NCBI GenBank assembly: GCA_916613615.1
Contig: OU744732.1
Location: forward strand, 56,149,727-56,213,726
Length of the DNA stretch: 64,000 nt
Direction: 5' to 3'
DNA from: Steromphala cineraria
Lineage: Eukaryota; Mollusca; Gastropoda; Trochida; Trochidae
A model generated the notes under the pieces. The model had not been told where the DNA came from and searched no databases. It saw only the letters and a program-made list of their open reading frames with translations. A program made the position numbers and the translations under genes. Positions 61,261 to 64,000 of the stretch are shown here, piece by piece (positions within the stretch are counted from its first letter, which is position 1; each line of letters opens with the position of its first letter).

Positions 61261-62526
61261 TAGACACACCAAAAAAAAGTTAAGCACCCCCTGATTTTTC
61301 ACAGAGAGGTGTACTTCGTTGAAGTATGCTATGAGTATGGGTATAAGAAGATAACCAAACCACTGTTTATTGAGAGAATATTTGGTTATTTACAAGAGAA
61401 GTTTTGTAATTGTGTAGGTACTAAACGTGCATGAAAATAATGAGAGAAATAGACTTGGAATTTCATCAAACAAACATGAATGTTTAAATATTGTCACTAC
61501 AAGCTCTTGGTGTGTGCCATCCGATCAAAGCAGCTTAAATAAAATAGATAAGTGTTTCCAGAATCACCAAAAGACAGTAACATGTGCGCGAATAACTGCA
61601 GCCACTTTCTTGGTATTGCCCTAACCAATTTTTTAATTGTTCCATTGTTATCCACTGCCACTCATCGTGAAGAGCGGCCTCCAGTAACCTCAATTTTTGT
61701 ACAGTAGGATCCGTTCTTTGTATCCGACGACCCAAAATGTCCCAAACATGCCCGATTGGGTTTAAATAAGGTGATATTGCTGGCCATGGAATTCGTTTTA
61801 CACCAATATTTTCCAGATGTTGGTTTACAGCAAGTGAACGATAGAGTCTAGCGTTGTTGTCCATGAAAAAGGGTCTTGTGACAAGTCTGTGGTCATCGAA
61901 ATGATCAATAATTACAGGATCCAAAACCTCCTGAATGCTGCGATCACCTGAGAGTGAACCCTGTATAGTCACCAAATCGGTCCAGTGTACTCTCCTCCAT
62001 GATCTCAGGTTCCACCTCTGCCTGTCAACACACCATAACCTACGCTAACGTATGTTATGATTTGTGACCATTGGACGCCTGATGACCCTCCTAGCCCTTA
62101 TCCTCCTAGGGCGTTGTAGCGTAGATATAAGAAGTCCCTCACATCATTTGTTTGTGCATGCTTCCTGACAAGACCGCTTAAGACGGTGTAGTAGAAGTGA
62201 GTTTTCTGGCAATTTCCTTGTAAGAAAGTCCTGCCCGATGCAGCCCAATGATCTGCCATTTCAATGCATTTGAAATTTTCCTTTGTGCTATTGTCAATGC
62301 GAAATGAAACAGGGGGTAATGACGTTCGAACAGATCCTTAAATACCAAATACTTGTGGTTGTTTGAAACTTTGGTTTGTGCAATAAATGGGTGGCGGGAT
62401 TCACGATTTTCAAAAGGTGAAAACTTATTTTATCACCAACAGACCACTCCTTGATTTGCCATAATGAGGGTTAAATTTTGGATACAGCAAATACTGAAAA
62501 TTCAACTTTATTTTGGTGTTTATGTA
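61261..62526 (-). mobile_element. Tc1/mariner element relic
   Basis: About 1.27 kb with imperfect terminal inverted repeats (TAGACACACCAAAAAAAAGT left; ACAAACACC-like inverted right end, AACTTTATTTTGGTGTTTAT) and a transposase pseudogene inside. Size and ends fit Tc1/mariner; TA target sites are present at both ends but the region is AT-rich. Confidence 0.7.
61535..62290 (-). pseudogene. Tc1/mariner transposase pseudogene
   Basis: The N-terminal helix-turn-helix (WQIIGLHRAGLSYKEIARKL) starts near 62,280 but is followed by stops and frameshifts until about 61,980. The remaining open part holds the second catalytic aspartate in FFMDNNARLYRS and the PWPAISPYLNPIGHVWDILG block. In active Tc1 proteins this block reads SPDLNPIE; here the acidic D and the catalytic E are replaced by Y and G. 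It is therefore an inactive copy. Confidence 0.8.
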
Positions 62527-64000
62527 TACAAGTCAAATATTATTTCAATCACTGGAACTGTTGACGCAGATAATGTAAAACTTACACACAATAAACAATT
62601 AATGTGATAGTTATGTTATAGTGCCTTGTTTACTTGATTTTGTATTGTACATGCATTTTCAATTTTAAAAAGTGTTTTCATCAGGCTGTTTTATCTAATT
62701 CAAGGGGTCAGTATTAGTCCGGGGAGAGAGAGAAGGGGTTGGATGGTTCTTTTGTGGAGAAATATGTTTCCTTTAGGCATATCTCTTTAATTGATCAGCC
62801 ATCATCTGACAATTCTTATCCTTTGAAGTTAGAAAAATAGCTTCTTGGTTTCCTGTTAATTTCCTTCGTTCCTTAACATGATCACAATGAAAAACTTAGA
62901 TTCTGTGTACATAGTGTATATGTGTAAAATCGCATTCAAAGGTAACACGTTCAAATACCGTCCCGTCCTAATGTTGACCATTTAAATCTTCTGATGTATT
63001 GGAGATTACATTCTAAAACCAAATACGTACATTACTGTTATTTTAGCTACATTGGAGAGGTTGAAGGGTGACAAAAAACAAAACTGAATTGAGTAATTAG
63101 TTTCGTCGTTGATATCAGTGTTTAAAAACGGCCATGTGAATAAACATGTAAATAATTAACTCAACAGGATAGTTAGATTTAAGTCAGCAAGACTGACACA
63201 TTATGTCTGAAGTATTTTTAAACTTTTATTGTAGGAAATTTTCTCTCAAAAGGTAAATCAGTTCATAAAATGCTGATCAAACCTCTGTTTGAATTCAACG
63301 AATTCGATTTATTAGTTAAGTGACAATGTAACGTAATAACGTCAGAATTTTTATAAATATTATCATACAAAACCCTATGTACAGCAACTAGCGTGCATCA
63401 GTTTCCAATCATAATTTCAATCTAGTTAAAACTAGCTGTAATGTATACGCCCCTAAGTCCTCACTTTACATCTAGATACTAACCCACCTGGTCCGTGTCA
63501 CGCATGCGTGAAAAGCAGCCAATTTAAAAGAACTAAATGTTTATAACCGGAACCGGACGATGCCACATGATGTTCTTATCTCGCAGATGATGCATTTAGT
63601 GATTAAGGAATAAAAGTAATGCTCAAAGAGAGGTCAAATCGAAAACAATCACCGGTAATAATGAACACTTTACGACAAGTCGTCCAGAGGATAACATCTG
63701 TCAACAAAGAGATGAGGAATGTAAATTGATGCTTTTTTGTGAGAATTGATTGCTTTACAATTGGCAATTTATCAGAGAATGTCGACGTTAAGAAGCAAAA
63801 GAGCAAATCGCAAGCTTAATGTGAATTTGATTTCTCCAAAATTGTGAACAGAATTTGACATTTTATTACAATTGCTTAAGGGTTCTATTTTAAAAAGATA
63901 ATAACTAAAGTTTTTACATGTTCAAATGTCAGAGGAATAAACATTCAGATATAGCTATAGCAAAAATCATGGATCTTTTCACAATATCATATTGCTTATA
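62527..64000. other. Non-coding; MITE end and conserved block
   Basis: A MITE end lies at about 63,238-63,300 (TTCATAAAATGCTGATCAAA, CCTCTGTT). A block at 63,425-63,500 (AACTAGCTGTAATGT, TTACATCTAG) matches 49,505-49,560. No gene. Confidence 0.45.

Overview
The window looks like nuclear DNA of an animal, most probably a marine bivalve or related mollusc. It is AT-rich, coding sequence is sparse and split by GT-AG introns, and the repeats are of kinds common in bivalve genomes: hairpin-ended elements with 150-300 bp core tandem repeats and a short microsatellite (pearl/Helentron-like), a tRNA-derived SINE with an (ATT)n tail, an L2/CR1-type LINE relic, a Tc1/mariner relic and several MITE families. 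The taxon is an inference; nothing here names a species.

The main structure is a direct tandem segmental duplication. Copy A runs from about 2,960 to 24,745 and copy B from about 26,600 to 50,265. Each copy carries one complete seven-exon gene on the minus strand: gene A, exons within 9,230-20,602, and gene B, exons within 30,350-41,388. I assembled both genes by hand from exons too short to be obvious as long open frames. In both, all exons are open, all twelve introns are GT-AG, all splice phases join, exon lengths are identical between copies (93, 124, 216, 157, 137, 145, 139 nt) and the product is 336 residues. The product starts with a signal peptide, has a helical middle and a beta-strand-rich, propeller-like second half. 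I do not recognise the family. Hand counting gives 62 amino-acid differences and about 74 replacement against 11 silent nucleotide differences, which suggests rapid, possibly adaptive, divergence of a secreted protein.

Around and inside the two genes, elements present in only one copy mark insertions after the duplication. Copy A has hairpin elements at 4,273-5,612 and 9,437-9,796, a 1,157-bp terminal-inverted-repeat element at 17,572-18,728 and a near-perfect palindrome at 13,323-13,531. Copy B has hairpin elements at 31,743-33,300 and 36,352-37,446 and about 5.8 kb at 42,260-48,100 that includes a broken LINE. Elements present in both copies (an old SINE fragment and two MITEs) predate it.

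Outside the duplication, 1-2,900 holds another hairpin element carrying nuclear-receptor-like half-sites, and a cluster of three TGACGTCA palindromes. The region 50,300-64,000 has no gene I can support. It contains MITE copies, a well-preserved SINE (54,831-55,139), two short tandem repeats, a Tc1/mariner pseudogene (61,261-62,526) and diverged pieces of the 47.7-49.6 kb segment.
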